A stretch of 64,000 bases of DNA. Source: Planctomycetota bacterium. Lineage in GTDB: Bacteria; Planctomycetota; UBA1135; GCA-002686595. Shown here piece after piece: positions 45,401 through 53,960 of this stretch. The first letter of the stretch is position 1; every line of letters begins with the position of its first letter. Location of the stretch: assembly GCA_016795205.1 (NCBI GenBank), contig JAEUHZ010000024.1, forward strand, positions 124,001 to 188,000. Direction: 5' to 3'. The notes beneath the pieces were generated by a model, which worked only from the letters and a program-made list of their open reading frames with translations, ran no database searches and was not told the DNA's origin. The position numbers and the translations under genes were made by a program.

Positions 45401-46233
45401 GGCACGCCGGGGATCGCGAACTGGCCACGCTCGTCACTCTGGGTCTCGAGCCAACGGACGTCGCCGGCGTACAGGGTCGCGAGGAAGTTGCTGGGCCCGG
45501 GCACGAGCGCCAGCGCCGCGCCAGCGGCCGGCGACCCGTCGGGCAGCAGCACCTCGCCCAGGACACGCCCTCCGCCGCGCACCCACAGGTCGACCGGCCC
45601 CCCTGCACCCGAAGCCAGGACGCGTGCCCGCGGCGCCGACTCGGGGACGTGGTAGTCGCCGCGGGCGTCGAGCGAGTACGTGCCCGTGCGGACGCCCTCG
45701 AAGCGGAAGCGGCCATCGCCAGCCGTGTAGGCCACGGCCGCCGGTCGCGCGCTGCGCGCCAGGTCGCCGGAGCCGGCGAAGAGCCGGAAGACGCGTCCCA
45801 GGAACGCCGCGCCCGCGGGCGGCATGGGCAGTAGCTCGACGCGCACGCCCGCCACGCCCAGGCCGCTCTGGCGGTCGAGCACGCGTCCGTCGAGGCGACC
45901 CGGCCCACGCAGTCGAACGCCGGCGGCGCCTCCCGCGCTGCGGAACGCGACGGCGACGCCGTCGGGGCCGGCGAGTTCGACGGCGGCGCCCGCATCGAGC
46001 TCGCCTGCCGCCGCGGGCGTCACGGCCTGCTCGGCCGCGCTGGGCCCCACGGCGGAGGGCGTGGCCGCGGGCGCGTGCAGCAGATACCACAGCAGCGCGG
46101 CGAGCAGCGGCAGCGCGACGAGCAGGAGCAGGATCGCGCGCGGCGCGGCGCCGCGGCGGGGATTGCGGATCGGCACGGGAGGCCTCGGTTGGGTGCGCGC
46201 GGGCTCCGAAGCGGGGCGCGCGTGCGCGTTCAT
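42496..46233 (-). CDS. Large membrane-anchored protein with many carboxypeptidase-regulatory/Cna-B-like domains
   Basis: A 1245-residue protein. Residues ~30-50 (AILLLLVALPLLAALLWYLL) are a single membrane anchor with no cleavage site. The rest is a string of roughly ten beta-sandwich repeats, each with a G-x-V-x-D/G-x-x-G-x-P-V-x-G-A pattern followed by D-x-x-G-x-F-x-F/V-x-x-L/V-x-P-G-x-Y. These are CarboxypepD-regulatory/transthyretin-like folds found in surface and carbohydrate-handling proteins. There is no catalytic domain. It follows the SDR stop by 1 nt (TAAcATG), so the genes are coupled. Probable periplasmic rod or adhesion/transport scaffold. Confidence 0.85.
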   Translation of the reverse strand: MNAHARPASEPARTQPRPPVPIRNPRRGAAPRAILLLLVALPLLAALLWYLLHAPAATPSAVGPSAAEQAVTPAAAGELDAGAAVELAGPDGVAVAFRSAGGAAGVRLRGPGRLDGRVLDRQSGLGVAGVRVELLPMPPAGAAFLGRVFRLFAGSGDLARSARPAAVAYTAGDGRFRFEGVRTGTYSLDARGDYHVPESAPRARVLASGAGGPVDLWVRGGGRVLGEVLLPDGSPAAGAALALVPGPSNFLATLYAGDVRWLETQSDERGQFAIPGVPPGEGYELTATGSGFAVSHAMDLSIVAGADTRVRLQTRAGGTIMGRVLASRAQGEPVPLPDAHLGAVPRGLRNLRCAEEVLTTTHCVTRADGTYVMTNVPPGDVDIVAIERTHLPAIGARLALADGVAVQAADIVLAPGAMIAGRVVDARGSPVPGVSLRFNLVDWRNFQFDFSLAPMMAAAVKGFDLPKTDADGRFLAGPIAGDPPHEVTFQKAGFVEHVLRHDPRTATEEVVVRLQRGGSVEGVVVDVSRGEPVTAFTVTGGDLVETDADAPGATNPFSGGTTVEDAAGRFRVESVRPGSSTLVFRAPGYLPEAVSVEVVEGQTKKGLIVELAPGGVVRGRVLDAQGAPVPGAQVVAQASGSGDKARERRRERLQRSGFGRGGDRRGGPPPSPFEPMMDGGGDAVDQIPPGFLSMAAGMGMLGDRAASTDARGVFELTAVEPGAFRVFAFHRDHAGGASEPQTMPAEGLVEGVVVKLLPGGSIVGTVTDRHGRPVPDQIVLAFSPAAFGGPGGGGSAASGAYQGATDEEGRYAIRHVGAGSYFLVATRGDEDLNPATFFGTLNFDLVTVPEGEEVVFDLVDSTAGACKVRGVVTYRGQPAGRGNLVATSTDTESVLGVEFRAAKMLGEGRFEFPGLAPGVWQLQWDGDGPQVRTSLEVPDLPEVEVEVRLPEGGVEGRVVDDRTGAPIEGAQVTLRRPAGAQRARGLLGGVIARDGGAVRRNTDEKGEFRFDRLEAGAYEISAQTPSWRRREGRESYAPSEPARIEVATNRVERGVVLRLLPSLAVSGRVTGEGAAVAGARVVVLPEGGGTTGIEGAATDAEGRFTVQGLAEGRYRLTVNAEGWAQARKAGLEVQRGREPSDLEIALSRGVLVRARVTKGGLPVSGARVQLLAPGGEAAGADDPGRAIEGYFRGEGATNAQGEVVVGRYLPGAYRLEAQRGADKAAKDVQVDDRGAEEELRIDLDG

Positions 46234-46234
46234 G

Positions 46235-47296
46235 TTAGTGAGGCGGCTCGCGCGACGCTGTAAGGAGCCCGTTCCCACCGGCTGCCAGCGGCAGACCGAG
46301 GCCCGTGATCGTGCGCACGAGGACCTCCTCGAACGGCGCCGGTCGCCAACCCAGCTCGCTGCGCGCCTTGCGCGCGTCGAAGCGCAACTCGACCGCCAGC
46401 ATCGCCAGCGCCTGGGGTGGCGCCAGGTCGAGCGGCCGGATTCGATCCAGGACCCGCGCAGCGAGCAAGACGAGCGGCCACAACGGGCGCGGCAGGGTGG
46501 CCAGCGGACTGCGGCCTCCGACGAGCCGGCCGACGAGCCGGAACAGGTCCCGGCTGGTGATCCAGCTCTCGACGAGCAGGTAGCGTTCGCCGCGTCGCCC
46601 GCGGTCGAGGACGAGCAGGCAGCCGTCGGCGGCGTCGTCGATGCCCAGCACGCCGATCGACCCCGGCGGCGCCACGAGCGGGCCCTTCCCGGCGGCAGCG
46701 AGTCGCAGGAACTTCGCCGTGTTCGAGTGGCCTGACCAGGCGCCGAAGATGGCGCCGGGGTTGGCCACGACGACGTCCAGGTCGCGCGCGGCCGCCAGCG
46801 CCAGCTCCTCGGCCTGACGCTTGGTCGTCGCGTAGTCGCAGCCCAGCGGACCGTTGTTCCACTCGATCGTCTCGTCGAGCGTCTCTGTGCCCCGCCCGTG
46901 CCCCACGGCCACGACCGAGCTGACGTGCAGGAAGCGCGCCGCACGCTCGTTGCGTGCGGCCGCCAGGAGGGCGCGCGTGCCCTCGACGTTGGCCGCCTGC
47001 TGCGCGGCGCGATCCTGCGTCCGGTAGCTGATCAGCGCGCCGCAGTGCACGATGCGCAGCGGGCGTGAGGCTTTCGACGCCGCGCGCGCGGCCGCCGCGA
47101 CGGCGGCCTGCACGGTCGCTGCGTCTGCCAGGTCGCCCGCGTGCCAACGCGCGTCGAGCCCGTCGAGGACCGAGCGATCCGAGCTCGCGCGCGCCAGGAC
47201 GTGGAGCTGGTCCCCGCGCGCGGCGAGTCGGCGCGCGATCGCGCTGCCCAGGAACCCGGTGCCGCCGGTCACGAGCACGACCGCGGGCGCGCTCAC
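46235..47296 (-). CDS. NAD-dependent epimerase/dehydratase-type extended SDR
   Basis: A 353-residue Rossmann enzyme from GTG 47296 (GTGA overlap with the kinase upstream). VVLVTGGTGFLGSAIARRL binds NAD(P). The active-site Tyr-Lys pair is CDYATTKRQAEE, with LHVSSVVAVG as the Ser strand. VANPGAIFGAWSG resembles the 3-beta-hydroxysteroid dehydrogenase/dihydroflavonol reductase branch. The substrate (sugar nucleotide, sterol-like lipid or ketone) cannot be fixed from sequence. Confidence 0.88.
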   Translation of the reverse strand: MSAPAVVLVTGGTGFLGSAIARRLAARGDQLHVLARASSDRSVLDGLDARWHAGDLADAATVQAAVAAAARAASKASRPLRIVHCGALISYRTQDRAAQQAANVEGTRALLAAARNERAARFLHVSSVVAVGHGRGTETLDETIEWNNGPLGCDYATTKRQAEELALAAARDLDVVVANPGAIFGAWSGHSNTAKFLRLAAAGKGPLVAPPGSIGVLGIDDAADGCLLVLDRGRRGERYLLVESWITSRDLFRLVGRLVGGRSPLATLPRPLWPLVLLAARVLDRIRPLDLAPPQALAMLAVELRFDARKARSELGWRPAPFEEVLVRTITGLGLPLAAGGNGLLTASREPPH

Positions 47297-49206
47297 GCGG
47301 CGGCCTCCCCGGCGAGCTCGGGCAGCTCGATGCGCGCCAGCGTGCCGCGGCCCTCGGCCCGCGGCTCCAGGTGGATCGTCCCGCCCAACTCCTCGACGAT
47401 CCGGCGCGAGATCGCCAAACCCAGCCCCGTGCCGTGGCTGCGCGTGGTGAAGTACGGCTCGAACAGCCGCGCGCGCACCGTGTCCGAGAGGCCCACGCCA
47501 TCGTCCTCGACCGAGAGCAGCACGCGACCGCCAGCGCGCGCGATCGCCAGGCGCAGCACGCCGCCGTCGGGCATGGCCTCGAAGGCGTTCGACACCAGGT
47601 TGATCAGCACGCGCCGGAGCTCGGCCGCGTCGGCGTGCACCCAGGCCGGTCCGCCCGACACCTCGACCGCGACGCGTGCCTCCCGCGCCCAGGCGGCGTT
47701 CAGCTCGACGGTCTCGTCGACGAGCTGCCGCAGATCGACACGCTCGGGATTCGTCTTGCGCGCGCCAGCGAAGGCCGAGAAGTCCGCCGCGATCTTGCGC
47801 ATGTTCTCGACCTGACGGCGGATGAGCTCGATCGTGCGGTCGAAGATCGAATCGAATTCCGGGCTGCGCTCTCGCCGAGCGCGATCGAGGAGATTCGCGG
47901 ACAAGAGCACCGGCGTCAGCGGGTTCTTGATCTCGTGCGCCACCTGGCGGGCCATCTCGCGCCAGGCGGCGTCCTTCTCGGCCTTGACGATCCGCGCGCG
48001 ATTCTCCTTGAGCTCGGCCGTCATGCGGTTGAATGCGCGGCCGAGGTCGCCCAGCTCGTCGTCGGACGTGACGTCCACGCGCGCGTCCAGGTCACCTGCG
48101 CCGACCCGCTCCGCGTGCGCCTTGAGCTCGACGATGGGCCGCGTCGTGCGGCGCGCGACCAGGATCGTGAACACGACCACGACCAGCAGCACGAGGCCCG
48201 TGGCGCTCCACAGCACCGCGCGCAGTTGGTTGACCGTCGCGTACGTGTCCTCGTTGTCGATGCCCACGCCGACCACCCAGCCGAAGCCGTGGGGGGCGCC
48301 GCGGCAGTGCTTGAAGGCGGCGTTCTTCCAGCGCCCTTGGAACTTGTACTCGGGGTACATGCCCCAATCGTTGGCTCGCGCCGCCGCGGCCAGTTGGGGC
48401 AAGTCGACGGGCGGCGCCGACACGCGCTTCTCGTACAGCGCCGTGTTGGGATGCGCCAGGATCGTGTCGCCGTCCGAGGCCCACAGCCAGGTGTAGGAGG
48501 TCTGGTAGACCTCGGAGCCGTCGACGGGCATGCGCGGCCGCACCTTGCGCAGGACCCTGTTCTGCACGTGACTCCAGTTCAGGAGCGCGTACACCGCGCC
48601 GACGACGCGCTCGGGGTCGGCGGGATCGCTCACGGGCATCGCGAATCCGACGTGGAAGTTCTCCGGATGTGGAACGCCCGAACGGACGCGCGGCGGCAGC
48701 AGGTCGGAGGAGTGGTGGTCGACGAGCACGACCTCGCCGCGCAGTGCCGGCCCGAACCACGACTGCCGCCGGTAGTCGCGCTCGAGCGCGGCCAGGACCT
48801 CCGGCTGCAGGGGCTCGCCCAGCCGGTCGATGCTGCTCGAGACGACCAGCTCGCCGTCGGCGTTCACGGCCACGATCAAGTCCCACCCGCGGCCGGCCGA
48901 CACGACGCGATCGAACGTGGCGGCCAGCGTCGGACGGAAGCCGGCCTGGCGCCCGTCCCACTCCGCCACGGTCCACGAGGTGATCGGCGTCGCGCGCGTC
49001 CAGGTCTCGACGTCGGCCAGGCGCTCGGAGACCTCGTCGTCGACGCGGCTCGCCGTCTCGCCGGCCATCGTGAGCAGGTAGTGCCGGACCGTCTCCCAGT
49101 GGCGCTCGGCGATCTTGCCGTCGACGTAGCCGGCGAAGCCCAGGAACGGCACGAGCACGGCCGCGAGTACGGTCAGGACCCACTTCGTCGCGATCCGGCG
49201 CAGCAC
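47293..49206 (-). CDS. NtrY-like sensor histidine kinase with dCache sensor
   Basis: A 637-residue membrane kinase from GTG 49206. First helix (VLTVLAAVLVPFLGFAGY), ~260-residue periplasmic double-Cache-like sensor, second helix (GLVLLVVVVFTILVA), HAMP (RRTTRPIVELKAHAERVGAGDLDARV), then AHEIKNPLTPVLLSA with the phospho-accepting His. The ATPase domain follows (NLVSNAFEAMPDGG, DDGVGL, FTTRSHGTGLGLAI). The H-box type is that of NtrY/NtrB-like kinases. No response regulator is adjacent, so the partner is elsewhere. It heads the operon with the SDR and large anchored protein. Confidence 0.92.
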   Translation of the reverse strand: MLRRIATKWVLTVLAAVLVPFLGFAGYVDGKIAERHWETVRHYLLTMAGETASRVDDEVSERLADVETWTRATPITSWTVAEWDGRQAGFRPTLAATFDRVVSAGRGWDLIVAVNADGELVVSSSIDRLGEPLQPEVLAALERDYRRQSWFGPALRGEVVLVDHHSSDLLPPRVRSGVPHPENFHVGFAMPVSDPADPERVVGAVYALLNWSHVQNRVLRKVRPRMPVDGSEVYQTSYTWLWASDGDTILAHPNTALYEKRVSAPPVDLPQLAAAARANDWGMYPEYKFQGRWKNAAFKHCRGAPHGFGWVVGVGIDNEDTYATVNQLRAVLWSATGLVLLVVVVFTILVARRTTRPIVELKAHAERVGAGDLDARVDVTSDDELGDLGRAFNRMTAELKENRARIVKAEKDAAWREMARQVAHEIKNPLTPVLLSANLLDRARRERSPEFDSIFDRTIELIRRQVENMRKIAADFSAFAGARKTNPERVDLRQLVDETVELNAAWAREARVAVEVSGGPAWVHADAAELRRVLINLVSNAFEAMPDGGVLRLAIARAGGRVLLSVEDDGVGLSDTVRARLFEPYFTTRSHGTGLGLAISRRIVEELGGTIHLEPRAEGRGTLARIELPELAGEAAA

Positions 49207-49214
49207 GGGCCCGG

Positions 49215-49220
49215 TACTCT
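49215..49220 (+). promoter_or_regulatory. Putative -10 (TACTCT) 7 nt before the GT9 gene
   Basis: TANNNT hexamer in the 21-bp gap between two divergent start codons. It overlaps the opposite-strand -10 by five bases. Confidence 0.5.
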
Positions 49221-49221
49221 A
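49216..49221 (-). promoter_or_regulatory. Putative -10 (TAGAGT) 9 nt before the NtrY-like kinase gene
   Basis: TANNNT on the minus strand, sharing the sequence TACTCTA with the plus-strand element. It predicts a leaderless kinase mRNA. Confidence 0.5.
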
Positions 49222-49227
49222 CGCGAC

Positions 49228-50292
49228 ATGGGCCTCGCACCGCAGCGCATCCTGATCGTGCGCCTGTCGCACTTGGGCGACGTGGCGCAGACGCTGCCGC
49301 TCTACCACGCACTGCGCGCGGCCCACCCCACCGCGCGCATCGCCTGGGCCGTGCAGCCCGAGTTCGCCGGCCTGGTCGAGCCGCTGCCGGGCCTGGAGCG
49401 CGCGATCCGCTTCGACCGCCGGGATGGCGCGCGCGGCTGGAGCCGCCTCGCGCGCGAGCTGGAGCAGTTCGGCGCCGACTGGACCATCGACGCGCAGGGC
49501 AACGTGAAGAGCGCGCTCGTGGCACTCGCCTCGCGCGCGCCGCGGCGCTCGGGCTACGCGCGCGCCGACTGGCGCGAGCCATTCGGAGCGACCTCGACCA
49601 CGGAGGCCTGTGCTCCGGGCCCGTCGAGCGAGCACGCCGTCGACCGGCTGTTGCGCCTCGCGCGCCACGTCGCGCCGGGATGGGACGGCGTCCCGCGCTT
49701 CGATGCCGCCTTGTCGCCGGCGGAGCTCGCGCGCGGCGAGCGCGCGCTCGCGGCTCTCACGCACGGCGCAGGGGGCGTCTTGATCCACCTGTCGAACCCC
49801 GCCGACGTGCGCGCCTGGCCACTGGCGCGCTGGGCCGAGGCCGCTCGCCTGGCGGCGGAGCAGGGTCCGGTCGTGATCGTGAGCGGCCCGGCCGAGGAGC
49901 TGCACGGCCGCGCACTCGAGCGCGAGCTGCGCGACCCGCGCGTCGCGCACCTCGTCGGCCAACGCGGCCTGCGCGAGCTCGCCGCGCTGTTCACGGCCGC
50001 CGCGCGCCGCGGGATGGCGTTCGCGGGCTGCGACTCCGGCCCGCTGCACCTGGCCTGGGCCAGCGGCCTGCGCGTGGTGCTGCTCGCGGGGCCGCAGGAC
50101 GAGTTCCGCACGGGCCCCTACCCGCCGCGCGGCCCGCACACGATCCTGCGCGCCGAGCCCCCGCCGGCCTGCGCGCCCTGCCGTGCGCGGCGCTGCGAGC
50201 ACGCCGAGGGCCCCGTCTGCCTGAGCGCGATCGCCGGGCGCGAGCTCGACGCCGCGCTGCGAACTCGAGCGCGAGGGCGCTCCGCGGGCTGA
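49228..50292 (+). CDS. GT9-family glycosyltransferase (heptosyltransferase-like)
   Basis: A 354-residue enzyme of GT-B fold. ILIVRLSHLGDVAQTLPLYHALR is the N-terminal acceptor motif of WaaC/WaaF/RfaQ enzymes. The C-terminal FAGCDSGPLHLAWASGLRVVLLAGP binds the ADP-sugar. A C-terminal cluster of Cys residues (ACAPCRARRCEHAEGPVC) is also seen in heptosyltransferases. It likely adds a heptose to the inner core of LPS at the cytoplasmic face. Its start lies only 21 bp from the divergent kinase's GTG. Confidence 0.9.
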   Translation: MGLAPQRILIVRLSHLGDVAQTLPLYHALRAAHPTARIAWAVQPEFAGLVEPLPGLERAIRFDRRDGARGWSRLARELEQFGADWTIDAQGNVKSALVALASRAPRRSGYARADWREPFGATSTTEACAPGPSSEHAVDRLLRLARHVAPGWDGVPRFDAALSPAELARGERALAALTHGAGGVLIHLSNPADVRAWPLARWAEAARLAAEQGPVVIVSGPAEELHGRALERELRDPRVAHLVGQRGLRELAALFTAAARRGMAFAGCDSGPLHLAWASGLRVVLLAGPQDEFRTGPYPPRGPHTILRAEPPPACAPCRARRCEHAEGPVCLSAIAGRELDAALRTRARGRSAG

Positions 50293-50299
50293 GATCGCT

Positions 50300-50313
50300 C
50301 GCCCCACGGGGCG
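50300..50313. terminator. Possible terminator hairpin between convergent genes
   Basis: CGCCCC-AC-GGGGCG in the 95-bp gap between GT9 and the TPR lipoprotein. No U-tract. Confidence 0.3.
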
Positions 50314-50387
50314 GCGGCCCCCGGCACGCAGCGCCCCGCGCCTGGCATCAGTTCGGCCGACGCCCGGCGAGCACGGCCGCGAGCGGC

Positions 50388-51638
50388 TCAGGAACTGCCC
50401 AAGGACCGCGTGAGCTCGCGGATCCGCACGGGCACGTCGCGATACTCGGGCCAGAAGAGCTCGATCTGCCGCAGCGTCTGGAGTTCCTCTTCCGGGGTCG
50501 CGGAGCTGCCGGACTTCTCGTACAGCTCGGCCGCGCGCCGCACGTACTCGCGCAACGTGTCGCGACGCGCGATCGCGTCCTTCCAGAACTGGGCCTCGGC
50601 CAAGAGCTCGTCGTAGCGGTCGGCGGCCTCCGCGAAGCGCCAGTCGCGCTCCATGGCCAACGCGTCGCGGTACACGGCGTCGAGTCGCGCGTCGCGCAGC
50701 TCTGCCAGGACGCCGTCGGCCAGGTCCTGCTGGGCAGTCGTCAGGGCCAGCGCCTCCTCGGCCAGCTTCTGGGCCTTCTCCGGGCGGCCGCGCACGATCT
50801 CGATGCGCGCCAGCTTGAGCTTCTCGCCCGCCTGCTGCTCCGTGCGCGCACGCTCCAGGGCGGCCTTGGCGTCCTCGTTCCCGGGGTCGAGCAGCACCGC
50901 CATCCGGTACTCGCCGCGCGCCGCGCCGAAGCGGCCGTGCTCCTCGTGCGCGCGCCCGGCCGCCAGGCGCTGGACCGCCAGGAGCGCCTGGACCTCGTCC
51001 CGGCGGTCGCGCGCCCGGCTCTGCGCGCCCTGATATTTCTGCGCGTAGTCGAAGCGCGAGCGCGCGTACTCGAGCCAGTAGTCCGAGTAGGCGTGCAATC
51101 CGTCCTTGAAGTAGCTCGTGCCGAGCCCGGCCCGATAACGCAAGAGCAGCACCGCCAACTCGCGCGCCTCCCGCGCACCGGGCACCAGCGGGTCGGCGGC
51201 CAAGGCCGCCTCGTAGTGCGTGACGGCCTCCGCGATCTGGTCGTTGGCGTGCAGCTCGAGCCCCAGCCCGAGCTCGCGCAGCGCCAGCTTGCGCCGCGTC
51301 TTCTCCAGCCAGTGGGCGGATTCCCGCGACTGCGGGTCGACGGCCAGCGCGTCCAGGAAGGCCTCGATGGCCTCGACGTCCTGGTCGGCGAACGTGAGGC
51401 GCCGGCCACGCTCCACGTGCCAAGCCACGCTGGTCTCGCGGTGCAGCCGTTGCGCGGCGGGGTCCTCGGGCGCGCGCTCGACGGCCGCCGCGGCCTTGCG
51501 CACGGCCTCGTCGAAGTAGCCGTGAGCGACGAGCCAGCGGGCGTCCTGATCCTCGGGGCGCGGGGTGGAGGCGCAGCCCCAGGCCAGGAGCGCGGCCGCG
51601 GCGGCGACGGTCGGGCGGAGTCTCGGAACTTCCTTCAT
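50388..51638 (-). CDS. TPR lipoprotein
   Basis: A 416-residue protein with signal VAAAAALLAWGC (lipobox Cys). The whole mature part is helical TPR-type repeats (YFDEAVRKAAAAVERAPED, AIEAFLDALAVDPQSRE, ARGEYRMAVLLDPGNEDA) with charged coiled segments near the end. It looks like a periplasmic or outer-membrane assembly/scaffold protein of the BamD/YfgC-associated kind, but no specific family is recognised. It is monocistronic: 102 bp separate it from the LptG stop upstream. Confidence 0.82.
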   Translation of the reverse strand: MKEVPRLRPTVAAAAALLAWGCASTPRPEDQDARWLVAHGYFDEAVRKAAAAVERAPEDPAAQRLHRETSVAWHVERGRRLTFADQDVEAIEAFLDALAVDPQSRESAHWLEKTRRKLALRELGLGLELHANDQIAEAVTHYEAALAADPLVPGAREARELAVLLLRYRAGLGTSYFKDGLHAYSDYWLEYARSRFDYAQKYQGAQSRARDRRDEVQALLAVQRLAAGRAHEEHGRFGAARGEYRMAVLLDPGNEDAKAALERARTEQQAGEKLKLARIEIVRGRPEKAQKLAEEALALTTAQQDLADGVLAELRDARLDAVYRDALAMERDWRFAEAADRYDELLAEAQFWKDAIARRDTLREYVRRAAELYEKSGSSATPEEELQTLRQIELFWPEYRDVPVRIRELTRSLGSS

Positions 51639-51740
51639 GGTGGCTCGGGGAGGTCGCTCGCTGCCGCTCAGACTGCGTGGCCCGCGTCTTCTTCCCGGGC
51701 GCAGGCTAACCGGCTCTGGCGCGTCGTTGCGAGGGTCAGG

Positions 51741-52865
51741 TCAGCTCCGCATCCCGTCGTAGAGCACGATCCCCAGGCTCCCGAACACGAGGATCGGCAG
51801 CCAGGCCGCGATCGGCGCGTCGAGGGTCCCCTGGATGCCCAGGTTCCGGCACACGAAGTCCGCGGCGAAGTAGGCCACGCACAGCAGGAAGGCCGAGGCC
51901 AGGGAGCGTGCGCCGCCACCCCGCTCGTGACGCAGGAGCAGCGGCAACCCGACCAAGAGGAGCACCAGGTTCCCCAGCGGGAAGGTCACGTGGTATTGGA
52001 GCAGCGTGCGGTAGGCCACGTTGTCCGGGTCGCGCGAGCCCAGCTCGCGAGCCTCGGCGAAGCTCAGCTCCTCGGGCTTCTCCCGCGCGCGTTGGAAGGT
52101 CTGCACGAGACGCGGCGTGAAGGCGAAGCCGGCCAGCTCGTGCACGGTCTCCGTGCGCTGCTCGCCGCCCCCCACGGCGGTGGTGCGCACGCCGGCGTCC
52201 AGCCACCAGCGGGGCGGGGAGGCCGCCGGCTCCCACACGGCGCGGGGGGCGACCGTCGTGATCGTGCGCGCGCCGTCGAAGAGGTGCTCCTCCAGGCCCT
52301 CGACGCGCGGCGCCCCGCCGTCCGCGGGGCGCGGCCAGTAGCGCGAGAGCTTCACCACGCTGCCGCGCCCGTCCCGCAGGAACAGGTTGGCGACCACGGG
52401 ATGGGCCTCCTTCTGGTCGAGGTAGTGCCGCAGGGCGTCCCGCCTCGGCGCGAGGTCGGCGGCGGCCCACTCGCGCAGGCCGAACATCAGCGCGCCGATC
52501 AGCACGGCCACGGCGACCAGCGGGGCCAGCAGGCGCTGGGCGCTGACTCCCGCGGCCAGCGCGGCCACGGCCTCGGCGTGCCGCACGAGCTTCGACACGG
52601 TGAAGAGCCCGGCGACCAGGGTCACGAACGGGGCGACCTGCAGGAACAGGAACGGCAGGTGGAGCCCGTAGTAGTGGGCGATCACGCCCGCGCCGGCCCG
52701 CGAGCCGTCGGGGAACTTGCCCAGGTAGTCGTCGAGGTTCGCGGCCATGTCCATGATCAGGTACAGGCCGACGACCAGCAGCAGCGCCGTCGTGTACGAC
52801 GAGGCGAACAGCGCCAGCACGTAGCGGTCGACGCGCCCCAGGATCCGCAGGCTGCCACGCTTCAT
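51741..52865 (-). CDS. lptG: LptF/LptG-family permease, second subunit (LptG-like)
   Basis: A 374-residue YjgP/YjgQ-family protein: three N-terminal helices (SSYTTALLLVVGLYLIMDM; LPFLFLQVAPFVTLVAGLFTV), a ~180-residue periplasmic jelly-roll domain, and three C-terminal helices (GNLVLLLVGLPLLL; SLASAFLLCVAYFAADF). Together with LptF and the LptB ATPase it extracts LPS from the inner membrane and passes it to LptC/A. ATG 52865 overlaps the upstream partner by 4 bp (ATGA). Confidence 0.9.
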   Translation of the reverse strand: MKRGSLRILGRVDRYVLALFASSYTTALLLVVGLYLIMDMAANLDDYLGKFPDGSRAGAGVIAHYYGLHLPFLFLQVAPFVTLVAGLFTVSKLVRHAEAVAALAAGVSAQRLLAPLVAVAVLIGALMFGLREWAAADLAPRRDALRHYLDQKEAHPVVANLFLRDGRGSVVKLSRYWPRPADGGAPRVEGLEEHLFDGARTITTVAPRAVWEPAASPPRWWLDAGVRTTAVGGGEQRTETVHELAGFAFTPRLVQTFQRAREKPEELSFAEARELGSRDPDNVAYRTLLQYHVTFPLGNLVLLLVGLPLLLRHERGGGARSLASAFLLCVAYFAADFVCRNLGIQGTLDAPIAAWLPILVFGSLGIVLYDGMRS

Positions 52866-53923
52866 CGCCGGAACACCTTCCAGCACAGCCAGGTCCCCGC
52901 GGCCGCCCCCAGCGCGATGGCGGCCCAGGCGCAGGGCTCGGGCGGGAGCACGCCCTTGTCGGCGAGCTGCTTCCCCAGGCGCATGTGGAGCAGGTAGAAG
53001 GCCAACGCGTAGCCGGCGGCGGCCGCCAGCCCCTTGAGCTGGTTGCCACGGCCTTGCGACAGACCGGTCGCGGTGCCGAGCAGGAGGAACACGCCGAAGA
53101 CGGTGGCCAGCGACAGCCGGTAGTGCAGCTCGAAGCGCAGCTCCTGCCGCCGGTCGCCCACCGCGCCGGCGGCCAGCTCGTCGCGGATCCGCGTGTTCGT
53201 GCAGTAGCGCATGGCGTCGTAACGCCCCTCCTTCTTGGCGCGCAGCTCTTCGAGGTCGATGCGCAGCGTCATGTCGCCGTTCAGGATCTCCGCGCCCCCG
53301 ATCAGCGTGCGCGCATTGCGGAACAGGAGCAGGATGTTCGGCTCCTCGACGCGCACGTCGATGCGGTCGGCGCGCAGATTGCGCGCCGCGTCGTCCCCCA
53401 CGGCCGGCACGTGCACGTGCGCGTCGACGAAGGCCTTGCCTTCCCGTCGGCGCGAGGTCAGGTAGAAGTCGCCGAACTGCAGATCGGTGCGCCCCGGATT
53501 CAGCTCGCGCACGGCTTGTGAGAGCGCGCTGACCAGGTACCGACTCTGGCGCAGGCGGATCTGTGGCAAGACATCCGACAGCATCCACAGCGTCGTGGCC
53601 GACAGCAGCAGTGCGACGAGGAGCCCGGGCCACAGCATGTGGAACGGCCTGCGCCCGGTCATGCGGATGGCCGTCCACTCGTTGTCCTGCGCGATGCGCC
53701 CATAGGTGGCCACCACGCCCAGGAGGAAGGACAGTGGCAACAGGTAGGGCAGGAGTCCCGAGAGGAGCAGCGGCAGGTAGAGCAGGATCGCCCCCACCTG
53801 CACGCCCTGGAGCTTGTGGATCGCCGAGACCGCGACCGCGGGCAGCGCCAGGACGAGCATGCCGCCCAGGGTGAACGCGATCGCGACGACCAGTTCGCGG
53901 AGGACGTGGAGGAAGAGACGCAT
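52862..53923 (-). CDS. lptF: LptF/LptG-family permease, first subunit (LptF-like)
   Basis: A 353-residue protein with the same six-helix plus periplasmic-domain layout. GLLPYLLPLSFLLGVVATYGRIAQDNEWTAIRMTGRRPF is the coupling-helix region that contacts the LptB ATPase. The F and G labels are by gene order and could be swapped. The gene is divergent from the WaaP-like kinase by 37 bp. Confidence 0.9.
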   Translation of the reverse strand: MRLFLHVLRELVVAIAFTLGGMLVLALPAVAVSAIHKLQGVQVGAILLYLPLLLSGLLPYLLPLSFLLGVVATYGRIAQDNEWTAIRMTGRRPFHMLWPGLLVALLLSATTLWMLSDVLPQIRLRQSRYLVSALSQAVRELNPGRTDLQFGDFYLTSRRREGKAFVDAHVHVPAVGDDAARNLRADRIDVRVEEPNILLLFRNARTLIGGAEILNGDMTLRIDLEELRAKKEGRYDAMRYCTNTRIRDELAAGAVGDRRQELRFELHYRLSLATVFGVFLLLGTATGLSQGRGNQLKGLAAAAGYALAFYLLHMRLGKQLADKGVLPPEPCAWAAIALGAAAGTWLCWKVFRR

Positions 53924-53948
53924 GCGGTCGGGCGCCGGGCGGGCGGAG

Positions 53949-53954
53949 TACAAT
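53949..53954 (+). promoter_or_regulatory. Putative -10 (TACAAT) 6 nt before the kinase GTG
   Basis: TACAAT matches TATAAT at five of six positions. The 6-nt spacing would make the GTG the first transcribed codon. Confidence 0.5.
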
Positions 53955-53960
53955 CCGCGC

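Noticed and set aside
42496-46233. 1245-residue protein considered as a carboxypeptidase
   Set aside because: Only the regulatory-like beta-sandwich repeats are present; no zinc-peptidase domain.
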